A DNA stretch of 18,009 nucleotides from an uncultured delta proteobacterium (GTDB taxonomy: Bacteria > Myxococcota_A > Polyangia > Polyangiales > Polyangiaceae), in contig CAIOHM010000330.1 in NCBI GenBank assembly GCA_903858055.1, positions 1 to 18,009 of the forward strand. Direction: 5' to 3'. This document shows, piece after piece, positions 6,754 through 14,453 of the stretch. A program made the position numbers and the translations under genes. The number at the start of each line of letters is the position of its first letter. Position 1 is the stretch's first letter. The notes beneath the pieces are model-generated. The model ran no database searches. It was not told the DNA's origin and was given only the letters and a program-made list of their open reading frames with translations.

Positions 6754-8678
6754 GCCGCATCGAACGCCTCCCGAGCGATCTCGCGAACCAAATCGCGGCA
6801 GGCGAGGTCGTCGAGCGGCCCGCGAGCATCGCGAAGGAGCTCATCGAGAACGCGCTGGACGCCGGGGCGACGCGCGTCGACGTCACGATCGAGCTCGGTG
6901 GTCTCGGGCTCGTCGAGGTCGCGGACAACGGCTTCGGCATGGACGCCGCCGACGCGCGCCTCGCGCTCGAACGCCACGCCACGAGCAAGATCCGCGCGGT
7001 CGAGGACCTCGCGCACATTGGCACGTTCGGCTTCCGCGGCGAGGCGTTGCCCTCCATCGCCTCGGTCTCGAAGCTCACCTTGCTCACGCGCGACGCGGCG
7101 AGCGACGCAGCGTCCTCGGTGGTCGTGAACGGCGGGGGGGAGCCCGTCGTCGAGGCGGGTTCCCGCGCGGTCGGCACGACGGTCTCGGTCCGCGCGCTCT
7201 TCTGGAACGTCCCGGCGCGACGCAAGTTCTTGAAGAGCATTTCGGCGGAGGCTGCGGCCGTGGGCGAGGTGGTGCTCGTCGCGGCGCTCGCGCGGCCCGA
7301 CGTCGCGTTTCACTTTCTGCGCGACGGGAAGACCGCACGCAAACACATGCAGGTTGCAAGCTTGGGTGAGCGCGTGCGCGACGTGCTTGCCGACGACACG
7401 CTCGCTCCCGTCGAGGCCAAGGCCGGCGCGCTGACCATGCGCGGCTGGCTCAGCGCACCCGAGCGCGCACGCGCCGGCGCCACGGGGCTCTTCTGCTTCG
7501 TCAACGGACGCCCGGTGCGTGACCGCCACCTGACCCGCGCGATCCAGCAAGCGTACGGTTCGGTCCTCGAGCCCGGGCGCTACCCCACCGGCGCGTTCTT
7601 CCTCGAGCTGCCCCCGGAGCATGTGGACGTGAACGTTCACCCGCAGAAGGCCGAAGTGCGCTTCGCGGACGGTCGCTCGGTCTACGAGAGCGTCGCGCGG
7701 GCGCTGCACCTGCCGCTCGCAGGGGCGTTCAACCTGCCCGTGGGAGGACCGCTCTTTCGCCGCGGCCCCGCGCGCCCCGACTCCTCGAACGCGCCCTCGA
7801 CACTGCAGGCCCCCCGCGACGCGTGGAGCTTCGACCCGCCGAAGGCCGCGCAGCTCGCCGAGACCGGCCCCGATCCATGGGGCATGCACACGCCGCTGCC
7901 GATCACCTCGAGCGCGGAGACCCTCGACGCCGACGAGCTCGCGCGCGGGACGCTGCTCTCGCCGCTCGATCCGCGCGCAGACGAAGACATCGAACCCGCG
8001 CCTGGCACGGTGCGCACGGTCCCGCCGCCGCCCGCGACGGGTGAGGTCCCAACCCCCGCCGTCGCCGTCCACGGCACCCTCTTCGACGAGGAAAAGGGCT
8101 TCTACGCCTCGCTCCGGTACGTCGGTCAGGTGCGGCGCATGTTCCTCCTCTGCGAGGGCACGGACGGCCTCTACGTGCTCGACCAACACGCGGCCGCCGA
8201 GCGCGTGACCTTCGATCGCCTCCGCAAGGCCTACGCGAAGGGCTCCGTCGCGATGCAGCCGCTCCTCATCCCTGCGGTCTTCCGTGCGACGCCGGCCGAG
8301 GTCGCCGCGGCCGAGCAAATCGAAGAGTCCGCGCTCCCGATCGGCCTCGAGCTCGGCCCGCACGGCACCGCCTCCATCGCGGTGCGAAGCGTGCCCGCGA
8401 TGCTCACGCGCACGAACCCCGAGGTACTCGCACGCGACCTGCTCGCCGAGTTCATGCTGGAGGCCCAGCGCCCCTTCGCCGATCGCGTCGACATGGTCTT
8501 CGCCACCATGGCCTGCCACGGCTCCCTGCGCGGCGGCGATCACGTCACGGAGGGTGAGGCGCGCGCGCTCCTCGACTCGCTCGACGGCATCGACTTCGGA
8601 GGACACTGCCCCCACGGGCGTCCCGTCGTCACGCGTCTTTCGTTCTCGGAGCTCGAGCGCCGTGTCGGCCGCCCCTGA
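6750..8678 (+). CDS. mutL: DNA mismatch repair protein MutL
   Basis: 642 aa, GTG start with GGAG about 10 bases upstream. MutL couples mismatch recognition by MutS to strand incision. The N-terminal GHL ATPase is complete: catalytic Glu30 and Mg-binding Asn34 in KELIENALDAG, DNGFGMD (59-65), TSKI (78-81) and GFRGEAL (94-100). A Pro/Ala-rich linker spans roughly 340-445. The C-terminal domain carries the endonuclease-type motif DQHAAAERVTFD (478-489), ACHGS (588-592) and CPHGRP (620-625). This points to a nicking MutL as in Bacillus and most bacteria lacking MutH, although the last Glu of DQHA(X)2E(X)4E is Asp489. It overlaps the upstream membrane-protein gene by 4 bases and miaA by 17. Identification is certain. 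Confidence 0.97.
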   Translation: MSRIERLPSDLANQIAAGEVVERPASIAKELIENALDAGATRVDVTIELGGLGLVEVADNGFGMDAADARLALERHATSKIRAVEDLAHIGTFGFRGEALPSIASVSKLTLLTRDAASDAASSVVVNGGGEPVVEAGSRAVGTTVSVRALFWNVPARRKFLKSISAEAAAVGEVVLVAALARPDVAFHFLRDGKTARKHMQVASLGERVRDVLADDTLAPVEAKAGALTMRGWLSAPERARAGATGLFCFVNGRPVRDRHLTRAIQQAYGSVLEPGRYPTGAFFLELPPEHVDVNVHPQKAEVRFADGRSVYESVARALHLPLAGAFNLPVGGPLFRRGPARPDSSNAPSTLQAPRDAWSFDPPKAAQLAETGPDPWGMHTPLPITSSAETLDADELARGTLLSPLDPRADEDIEPAPGTVRTVPPPPATGEVPTPAVAVHGTLFDEEKGFYASLRYVGQVRRMFLLCEGTDGLYVLDQHAAAERVTFDRLRKAYAKGSVAMQPLLIPAVFRATPAEVAAAEQIEESALPIGLELGPHGTASIAVRSVPAMLTRTNPEVLARDLLAEFMLEAQRPFADRVDMVFATMACHGSLRGGDHVTEGEARALLDSLDGIDFGGHCPHGRPVVTRLSFSELERRVGRP

Positions 8679-9624
8679 GCTCGCGAGCTTCGCCGACGAG
8701 CTCGCGCGCACGTGCGCCGCTTCGTCCATCCTCCCGGCCATCGTCGGGCCTACCGGCAGCGGCAAGACCGCGCTCGCGTGCGCGCTCGCCGAGCGCATCG
8801 GAGGCGAGGTCATTTCGGTCGACAGCGTGCAGGTCTACCGCGAGGTAAACCTCGGCAGCGGCAAGCCCAGCGTGGACGAGCTCGCCCGCGCCCCGCACCA
8901 TCTCGTCTCCGTCGCGAGCGTCACCGAGACCCTGGACGCCGGGCGCTTCGTCGCGCTCGCCGATCGGGCGATCGACGACATTCGCAGCCGGGGAAAGCGG
9001 CCGATCCTCTGCGGCGGCACCTTCCTCTGGATGAAGGCCCTCGTCGAAGGGCTCGCCGAGATGCCGCCCGCGAGCGAGGACTTGCGTGCATCTTACAAGC
9101 GCATCGAGAGCGAGCACGGCCGCGCACACCTTCACGCGATGCTCGCCGAGGTTGACCCGGTCTCGGCGTCACGCCTCGCGCCCAACGACTTCGTCCGTGT
9201 GAGCCGAGCCCTCGAGGTCCACGCGCTCACGGGCACACCGCTCAGCGAGCACCACGCCAAGCACGGCTTCCGCACGGCGCGGCATGCGGCGCACTACGCG
9301 GGGATCCTCGTCCCCGAGCCGCACTACACCGCGATGCTCACCGCACGCGTGGAAGGCTGGCTCGCGGCGGGGTGGGCCGATGAGGTCGAGGAACTCCGCA
9401 GGCGCGGGCTCGGCGGGTGCCGCGCGCTCCAGTCGGTCGGCTTTGCGGAGGTCTCGGCTTTCGTCGCCGGCGAGCTCCCACGGGAAGACCTGCCAGGCAC
9501 GATCGTGCGCGCGACGCGCGTCTTTGCACGACGTCAGCGCACGTGGCTCAAGAGCGCGAGCGTCGACTGGTTCACGCTCGGCGCGGGCGCGAACGATCCG
9601 AAGCGCTCGCCGCCGGGTGCGTAG
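8662..9624 (+). CDS. miaA: tRNA dimethylallyltransferase MiaA
   Basis: 320 aa from the GTG at 8662, which has GGAG 10 bases upstream and lies inside the end of mutL (17-base overlap). The length suits the family (about 310-320). MiaA transfers a dimethylallyl group to N6 of adenosine 37 in tRNAs reading UNN codons, aiding decoding. Visible motifs are the P-loop GPTGSGKT (29-36), SVDSVQVYR with the catalytic Asp, KPSVDELARAPHHL for the tRNA-contact region, CGGTFLWMKALVEGL, and FVRVSRALEVHALTGTPLS. The C-terminal RATRVFARRQRTWLK is the typical family ending. The mutL-miaA order is widespread in bacteria. The last 91 bases overlap, tail to tail, the reading frame of the TonB-like gene on the other strand. 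Confidence 0.96.
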   Translation: MSAAPELASFADELARTCAASSILPAIVGPTGSGKTALACALAERIGGEVISVDSVQVYREVNLGSGKPSVDELARAPHHLVSVASVTETLDAGRFVALADRAIDDIRSRGKRPILCGGTFLWMKALVEGLAEMPPASEDLRASYKRIESEHGRAHLHAMLAEVDPVSASRLAPNDFVRVSRALEVHALTGTPLSEHHAKHGFRTARHAAHYAGILVPEPHYTAMLTARVEGWLAAGWADEVEELRRRGLGGCRALQSVGFAEVSAFVAGELPREDLPGTIVRATRVFARRQRTWLKSASVDWFTLGAGANDPKRSPPGA

Positions 9625-11213
9625 GGCGGCATCGGATCGGGCGGACCTTGCTCCTTCGTTGGGAGAGGCTTCGTCGGGCCGAGGGGCGGTGGCGTCGCGA
9701 GGATGAACGGCCGCGCGTTCATGGTCGAGCACGCAAAGACCTCGTCGCGGTGGAACTCCCAGTGGAGGTACACGTTGCCGTCGCCGGAGAAGATCGCGGG
9801 CGGGGCGGCGCCGAACGGCGAGGCGCGCTGCACCGAGTCGAGCGCGGCGATGTCGAACGCCGTGACGCCGCTCGTCTTGACGATGCCCATCTTCACGACT
9901 TCGCCGCGCGGCGAGAGCACGATCTCGAGGTGCGTCTGCATACGCACGTCGTTCAGCGGGTGATTGGAGGGGAGGTTGGTGAGCGAACCCAAGAACGCCT
10001 CGGCGAAGATCGGGTGGATCCGGTTGTGGATCGCATGGAGGTAGCTCGCGAAAGGCACGCGCGCCGCGTTGAGGGCGGTCTGGTTGCCGACTTTCACGCT
10101 CGAGACGTAGTTCTCGGTCGCGCTTCGCCACCGCTCGAGCGAGGAGGGCTGCCACGTACCCCGGTGCTCGCTTCGCCGGCGCTCGCCGTCGTTCATGCGG
10201 TCGCGGCGGAGCGCGTCTTCCCCAATCGCCGCCACCACGGCGCCGTGGCTGAGGTTCAAGTTCGGACGACCATCACCGGGATCGGCTCCGAGGCCCAGCC
10301 AGTTCGCTTGAGGTTTGCCGACCTCCCCTGCCTTGCCGTCGCGCGAAGAGCCCGTACCCCGCGAGGCCTGCGCGCCCTTGGCCATGGGGTCGAAGGTCCA
10401 CCCGTCGCCCGCGGCGCGCGTGCGCTCGGCGAGCGCGGCTTGCGGCGGGAGCTTCGACGCGTCCCCGCGAGCCTCGACCACGGTGCCCGCTTTGCCGCGC
10501 GTGTCATCGGCGCCTTTCCCGGCGAGCGGCGCGAGCGGCGGCGGCGTGAGCTCCGTGCTCGCACCGCGCTCGCCCGCGGAGCGATCCTTCGTACCCGGCG
10601 CGTCTTCCTGCTGCGCAACGCGGTCGCGCGAGGCATTCCCCGGGGTCTGGACCGGGTCGACGTGCATGCCCCCGGGCGTGGGGTCCGGCTGGTCTTCGCC
10701 CTGATGGGTGAGCTTTGCAGCGGTCTCCTCTTCGACCTTCGCGGCCTCATCGGCGATGAAGCTGGCGCTCGGGTTGTCCTCCTCCGAAGGCTTCACGTGC
10801 TGGTCCACGGCGATGCGCTTGTCGCGCTTGCGCGGGTCGACGGGCACGGGCACCGCGGGCACCGGCACGACGGGGTTGGCCTCGGCGACCTTCTTTTCCG
10901 GCTCGGGCTTCTTCGCCTCGTCGGGCTTCTCCTCGGGCTTCTCGCTCTTCGCGTTTTCGGCCGCCTTCTTCTCGGCCTCGCGGCGCTCTTCCTCCGCCTT
11001 CTCTTCGTCGGGCTTCGCCTCGAGGAGCGCCTCGAGCTCGAGCGGCTTGTCACGGCCTCGCACGTCGCGCCGCACCTTGGTCGCGAGGTCGCGCAGCGTC
11101 GTCACGCCCTCGTGCATCTCCGCGAGCTCGTCGCCGCCACGCCCCAAGAGGACGTGGAGCCACAGCGCAGCTCCAAGCCACAGGACAATCGGGGTCGTAT
11201 GCTCGCGACGCAT
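9534..11213 (-). CDS. TonB-family energy-transducing protein
   Basis: 559 aa. An N-terminal membrane anchor (8-24) is followed by a long periplasmic region. Residues 57-111 are Lys/Glu/Ala-rich and probably helical or extended. Residues 113-125 are a Val-Pro run (VVPVPAVPVPV), and then comes a low-complexity Asp/Gly/Pro linker to about 380. The C-terminal part (385-490) fits a TonB C-terminal domain: YLHAIHNRIHPIF, HLEIVLSPRGEVVKMGIVKTSG, FDIAALDSVQRASPFGAPP-like and VYLHWEFHRDE. Such proteins pass proton-motive energy from ExbB/ExbD to outer-membrane receptors, or bridge the envelope like TolA. No exbB, exbD or receptor gene lies nearby. A Pro-rich tail of about 70 residues follows the domain, and its last 30 codons overlap miaA on the other strand. 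It sits 14 bases after the ZnuA-like gene. The TonB/TolA class is likely; the partner is unknown. Confidence 0.8.
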   Translation of the reverse strand: MRREHTTPIVLWLGAALWLHVLLGRGGDELAEMHEGVTTLRDLATKVRRDVRGRDKPLELEALLEAKPDEEKAEEERREAEKKAAENAKSEKPEEKPDEAKKPEPEKKVAEANPVVPVPAVPVPVDPRKRDKRIAVDQHVKPSEEDNPSASFIADEAAKVEEETAAKLTHQGEDQPDPTPGGMHVDPVQTPGNASRDRVAQQEDAPGTKDRSAGERGASTELTPPPLAPLAGKGADDTRGKAGTVVEARGDASKLPPQAALAERTRAAGDGWTFDPMAKGAQASRGTGSSRDGKAGEVGKPQANWLGLGADPGDGRPNLNLSHGAVVAAIGEDALRRDRMNDGERRRSEHRGTWQPSSLERWRSATENYVSSVKVGNQTALNAARVPFASYLHAIHNRIHPIFAEAFLGSLTNLPSNHPLNDVRMQTHLEIVLSPRGEVVKMGIVKTSGVTAFDIAALDSVQRASPFGAAPPAIFSGDGNVYLHWEFHRDEVFACSTMNARPFILATPPPLGPTKPLPTKEQGPPDPMPPYAPGGERFGSFAPAPSVNQSTLALLSHVR

Positions 11214-11227
11214 CGCAGCTCGTCAGT

Positions 11228-12154
11228 CTAGGGCCTCGAAGGCGCCGAGGGCACCGGAGCCGCGTCATTTCCTGCCGCACAGAGCGCCGCGACGAGCGCG
11301 CGCACGGCGTCGTCCACCGGGAGGTCGAGCACCGGGACATGGCGCACGGAGCGCCCAAGGCCGTTCATTTCCTCGGGAATCGCCTGACTCGTCGCGAGGA
11401 GCGCGACCGCCGGGAGCTCCGCCACGGCGGCCTTGACCGTCGCCCGCCAGGCATCGGTCGCCGGCGCACCGAAGGGGCGGAGGACCGTCACGACGGGGAT
11501 CCGGTAGCGTTCGGCGAAGTATCCAAGCACGGGCGCGTCCGCGACGATCGGGGGAGCTTTGCACTCTGCAAGCATTGCTTCGCTCGCTTCGTCGAGCTTG
11601 CGGAGCGCCTCATCGAGCTCGCCCGCACGAAAGCGGTAGGCCGAGGCATGGGCCGCGTCAGCGCGCGCGAGCTCTTCGCCGATGGCCTTGGCCGCGAGGC
11701 GCATCCCTTGAGGATCGAGCCACACGTAGGGGTCGATGCGCGAGGGGTCTTCGTGCCCATCGCCTCCACCGCCGGCGGCGCGCGCCGGGAGCGTCGAGGT
11801 GCGGGTCGGTACGCGATCGGCCAGGGCCAACGATCGCACCTTCGGGTTGGCGCTCTTCGCGAGGAGGTCGAGCCAATCGTCGAAGCCCACCCCCACGCGC
11901 ACGGCGAGGCGAACACCCACGAGCTTCGCGGTCGCATCGCTGGGCGCCTCGCGGGCGGGGATGCCGGGAGGCACGAGGCGCGTGACGACGAGCTCGGAAC
12001 CGGCGACCCGCTGCACGAGGTCGGCGACGGGTGCGGTGCTCGCGACCACGACGGGAGGTCCCGCAGGCTTTCGGCACGCCGCCACCGCGAGCGAAACGAC
12101 CGCGACGAGCCCGGTGAGGAGGAATCGTGTCCTTGGGGTGACGACGCGCACCAT
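11228..12154 (-). CDS. ZnuA/MntA-like lipoprotein lacking metal ligands
   Basis: 308 aa from the ATG at 12154, preceded by AAGGGG at good spacing; an upstream start at 12226 lacks support. The signal sequence ends in LAVAAC, so Cys27 is the lipidation site. The body follows the cluster A-I (ZnuA/TroA/MntA) fold: VVASTAPVADLVQRVAG (36-52), a Gly-rich loop with one His (128-135), DPYVWLDPQGM (141-151), a long helix, GYFAERYRIPVV (211-222) and a closing segment near 255-280. The family's metal ligands are not conserved: no His in PGIPAREAPSD (63-73), Tyr143 where DPHxW has His, Ala207 at the third His, and Thr255 at the acidic ligand. There is no ABC permease or ATPase alongside; instead a TonB-like gene follows in the same direction. 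Fold class confident; zinc or manganese transport unlikely. Confidence 0.75.
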   Translation of the reverse strand: MVRVVTPRTRFLLTGLVAVVSLAVAACRKPAGPPVVVASTAPVADLVQRVAGSELVVTRLVPPGIPAREAPSDATAKLVGVRLAVRVGVGFDDWLDLLAKSANPKVRSLALADRVPTRTSTLPARAAGGGGDGHEDPSRIDPYVWLDPQGMRLAAKAIGEELARADAAHASAYRFRAGELDEALRKLDEASEAMLAECKAPPIVADAPVLGYFAERYRIPVVTVLRPFGAPATDAWRATVKAAVAELPAVALLATSQAIPEEMNGLGRSVRHVPVLDLPVDDAVRALVAALCAAGNDAAPVPSAPSRP

Positions 12155-12270
12155 GGGGGTCCCCTTAGCCGCAGGCGACGCAATGCACACGCGGAAGTCA
12201 CGGAAATCGCCGCGCTGCGTCGACAACTCGCACCTCGCGACCCCAGGCGACTCTGCTAGGCGCGAGCCCC
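12155..12270. promoter_or_regulatory. divergent intergenic region
   Basis: 116 bases separate the leftward ZnuA-like gene from rightward astA. The left start has GGCTAA 10 bases upstream of its ATG (12170..12165) and astA has TGCTAG 11 bases upstream (12254-12259). Both could be -10 elements of short-leader promoters. I see no matching -35 boxes and no Zur-like or other recognisable operator. Confidence 0.35.
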
Positions 12271-13305
12271 ATGAGCGCTTTCGAGATTCGCGCCGCGACG
12301 ACCGCCGACGAAGACGGTCTCTACAGCCTCGCGAAGCACCTCAACACGGTGAACTTGCCCGCGGATCGCGACGCGATTCGCCACCTGTTGACCACCTCCG
12401 AGCAGAGCTTCTCCGGTGCGCTCGAAGACCTCTGGCGACGCGAGTACGTCTTCGCGATCGTCGACACCGAGGCGCAGCGCATCGTGGGTACGTCGATGAT
12501 CCTCGCGCAGCTCGGACGCCGAGATGCACCCTACATCTACCTCGACGTCCTCGACGAGGAGCGTTACTCGGCCACGCTCGATCGCCACTTCAAGCACACG
12601 ACCCTCTCCATCGGGTACTCGTACGACGGCCCCACGGAGCTCGGCGGGCTCATCGTGCTCCCCGAGTACAGGCAGCGCATCGAGAAGGTCGGGCTCCTCA
12701 TCAGCTACGTGCGCTTCTTGTTCATCAAGATGCACCGCAACCGCTTCCGCGACGAACTGCTGGCGGAGCTCTTGCCTCCGCTCGAACCCGACGGTCGCTC
12801 GCACCTCTGGGACGCACTCGGCCACCATTTCACGGGCCTCACCTACCAAGAGGCGGACCGCCTCTCGCGGCGCAACAAGGAGTTCATCCGCGGGCTCTTC
12901 CCGGAGGGCACGCTCTACGCCTCGCTGCTCACGCCCAAGGCGCAAGCGGTCATCGGAAAGGTCGGCGCGCAGACCCGCGGCGTCGAGAAGATGCTTCGCC
13001 GCATCGGGTTTCGCTACGCCGAGCGCGTCGATCCCTTCGACGGCGGCCCTCACTTCACGGCCCCCACGGACGAAGTGCTGCTCGTGCACCGGAGCCACCA
13101 ACGGACGCTCGGCGTCGCCGAAGACGGCGCACGCGGGGCCGGGTCCGCGCTCGTCGGAGTCACGACCGACCACGCCCCGTTCTTCCACGCGGTGCACGTC
13201 CCGTTTTGCCCCGGCGAGGGCGAGCGCCTTCACATCCCGACCGCGTCGATGGCGCGCCTCGCGCAGCGCGAAGGCGACCGTGTGTGGGCGCTGCCCGTCG
13301 ATTGA
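12271..13305 (+). CDS. astA: arginine N-succinyltransferase AstA
   Basis: 344 aa, the same length as E. coli AstA. It transfers succinyl from succinyl-CoA to the alpha-amino group of arginine, the first step of the ammonia-producing AST arginine catabolic pathway. Family blocks are the N-terminal RAATTADEDGLYSLA (7-21), EYVFAIVD and IVGTSMI in the GNAT-like first half, then GPTELGGLIVLPEYR. LWDALGHHFTGLTYQEADRL, LFPEGTLYASLL and VGAQTRGVEKMLRRIGF (near 231-247) follow and are characteristic of the second half. No signal peptide, so cytosolic. The other pathway genes (astB, astC, astD, astE) are not in the window. The ribosome site is weak; a TGCTAG element 11 bases before the ATG may give a very short leader. 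Identification is confident; membership of a full pathway is unproven. Confidence 0.93.
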   Translation: MSAFEIRAATTADEDGLYSLAKHLNTVNLPADRDAIRHLLTTSEQSFSGALEDLWRREYVFAIVDTEAQRIVGTSMILAQLGRRDAPYIYLDVLDEERYSATLDRHFKHTTLSIGYSYDGPTELGGLIVLPEYRQRIEKVGLLISYVRFLFIKMHRNRFRDELLAELLPPLEPDGRSHLWDALGHHFTGLTYQEADRLSRRNKEFIRGLFPEGTLYASLLTPKAQAVIGKVGAQTRGVEKMLRRIGFRYAERVDPFDGGPHFTAPTDEVLLVHRSHQRTLGVAEDGARGAGSALVGVTTDHAPFFHAVHVPFCPGEGERLHIPTASMARLAQREGDRVWALPVD

Positions 13306-13367
13306 GCCGACAATTCGCTGGCACCCGAGCGATCGCCCTTTCGCGCGGATGCTGCTAGAAGACCCCC

Positions 13368-13829
13368 ATGCGTCGCGCGTTTCCCCTCCTCGTCGTCCTC
13401 GGCGCCCTTGGCTGCGGCACCGAGCTCCAGGCTCTCGACCGGGCCGAGCGCGCGTTCACGAAGAACCGCTACGACGTCGCGAAGCCGCTCCTGACCTCTC
13501 TCTCCGAGGCCTCCGAGCGCTTCTCCTCCGCGGACCGCGCGCGCTACGCCTACCTCCGAGGCATGACCGCCTTTCGCAGCGACGACTGGCGTGAGGGGAG
13601 GCGCTACCTCGGTCTCGCGGTGGCGATTGACGAGCTCGACCCCGGCACGCTCGACGACGCGAGCCGTGACCGCGCGCTGCAAGCGCTCGAGCGCATGGAC
13701 CGGCTCGTCTACCGCGAAGGCTACGCGGCCGCCGGTCGCGCTCCCGCCTCGTCGTTCGACCCCGAGGAGGCGTCGAAGGCGAAGAAGCGACCGAAGCCCG
13801 CCGCGAGCGACGAAGGCGACGACGAGTGA
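13368..13829 (+). CDS. small TPR-like lipoprotein
   Basis: 153 aa. A short signal sequence ends in the lipobox LGALGC (Cys16), with Gly at +1. The mature part is helical and repeat-like: ALDRAERAFTKNRYDVAKPLL (about 22-42) followed by ADRARYAYLRGMTAFRSDDWREGRRYLGLAV (55-85), which has the spacing of one to two TPR motifs. The C-terminus is a charged, probably disordered tail (KAKKRPKPAASDEGDDE). I recognise no named family. It lies 62 bases after astA and 84 bases before the Bcp start, all in one direction. A TGCTAG element 9 bases before the ATG hints at its own promoter. Probably a periplasm-facing scaffold or adaptor, which is an inference. Confidence 0.75.
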   Translation: MRRAFPLLVVLGALGCGTELQALDRAERAFTKNRYDVAKPLLTSLSEASERFSSADRARYAYLRGMTAFRSDDWREGRRYLGLAVAIDELDPGTLDDASRDRALQALERMDRLVYREGYAAAGRAPASSFDPEEASKAKKRPKPAASDEGDDE

Positions 13830-13913
13830 CCCCGTCTAGGCGCACGTGAGGGTGTGCTCGCGCGCCCGTTCGCGACCGCGACGACGAAACCCACGATGGC
13901 ATCCGACGGAACG

Positions 13914-14453
13914 ATGAAGTCCCTCCCCCGCATCTCCGCCCTCGCGTGCTTCGCGCTCCTCACGCTCGGCTGCGCACGCGGCCCTCACGACTCCAGCATC
14001 GTCGCGCACGCAGACGCGAGCATCGAGGTCGGGAGCCCCGCGCCCACGCTCCGCGCCGTGGCCCACGACGGCACCGTCGTCGACCTCGCCGAGCTTCGGG
14101 GGCGCCCCGTCGTGGTTTTCTTCTACCCGAAGGACGAGACCCCAGGTTGTACCAAGGAGGCGTGCTCGTTCCGCGACGCCTGGGAGCGCCTCTCGAAGCG
14201 AAACGTCGTGCTCCTCGGCGTGAGCTCCGACAGCGCCGAGTCCCACCGGGCGTTCGTTGCACACCACAAGCTTCCCTTCTTGCTCCTCAGCGACGCCGAC
14301 GGGCGCATCGCCCAAGCGTTCGGCGTTCCGCGCATCCTCACGCTCACCGCTCGGCAGACCTTCGTCATCGGCCCCGACGGCCGCATCGCGCACCTGCACC
14401 GCAGCGTCGACCCCGTCACCCACGCGGCCGAAATCGAGGCGGAGCTCCCGTGA
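13914..14453 (+). CDS. bcp: lipoprotein peroxiredoxin, Bcp/PrxQ type
   Basis: 179 aa from the ATG at 13914. In-frame starts at 13896 (ATG) and 13854 (GTG) would add 6 or 20 residues before the signal sequence. The signal MKSLPRISALACFALLTLGC gives a lipobox with Cys20. The rest is a thioredoxin-fold peroxiredoxin: GSPAPTLRAVAHDG (40-53), VVVFFYPKDETPGCTKEAC (66-84), VLLGVSSDSAESHRAF, LPFLLLSDADGRIAQAFGV and TFVIGPDGRI. The peroxidatic cysteine is Cys79 and the resolving cysteine Cys84, five residues apart as in E. coli Bcp (Cys45/Cys50). It reduces hydrogen and organic peroxides using a thiol donor. Most Bcp proteins are cytosolic; the lipobox puts this one in the envelope. Translationally coupled to the next small gene. 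Confidence 0.9.
   Translation: MKSLPRISALACFALLTLGCARGPHDSSIVAHADASIEVGSPAPTLRAVAHDGTVVDLAELRGRPVVVFFYPKDETPGCTKEACSFRDAWERLSKRNVVLLGVSSDSAESHRAFVAHHKLPFLLLSDADGRIAQAFGVPRILTLTARQTFVIGPDGRIAHLHRSVDPVTHAAEIEAELP

Noticed and set aside
6447..8813. A 788-codon open frame on the minus strand opposite mutL
   Set aside because: It is antisense to a certain gene; its translation is Arg/Gly/Ala/Val-rich with no recognisable domain. Long antisense frames are expected in DNA this GC-rich.
10793..11053. Lys/Glu-rich repeats as a DNA repeat or CRISPR-like array
   Set aside because: The periodicity is amino-acid bias in the TonB-like linker (Lys, Glu, Ala, Pro codons); there is no constant repeat with unique spacers.
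9417..11231. A 604-codon plus-strand frame opposite the TonB-like gene
   Set aside because: Arg/Leu-rich low-complexity translation with no motif, and it runs across the end of miaA. The minus-strand reading gives a membrane anchor, linker and TonB domain.
12155..12226. A longer start for the ZnuA-like lipoprotein at 12226
   Set aside because: The ATG at 12154 has a strong ribosome site and gives a proper signal peptide; the extension would place 24 polar residues before it.
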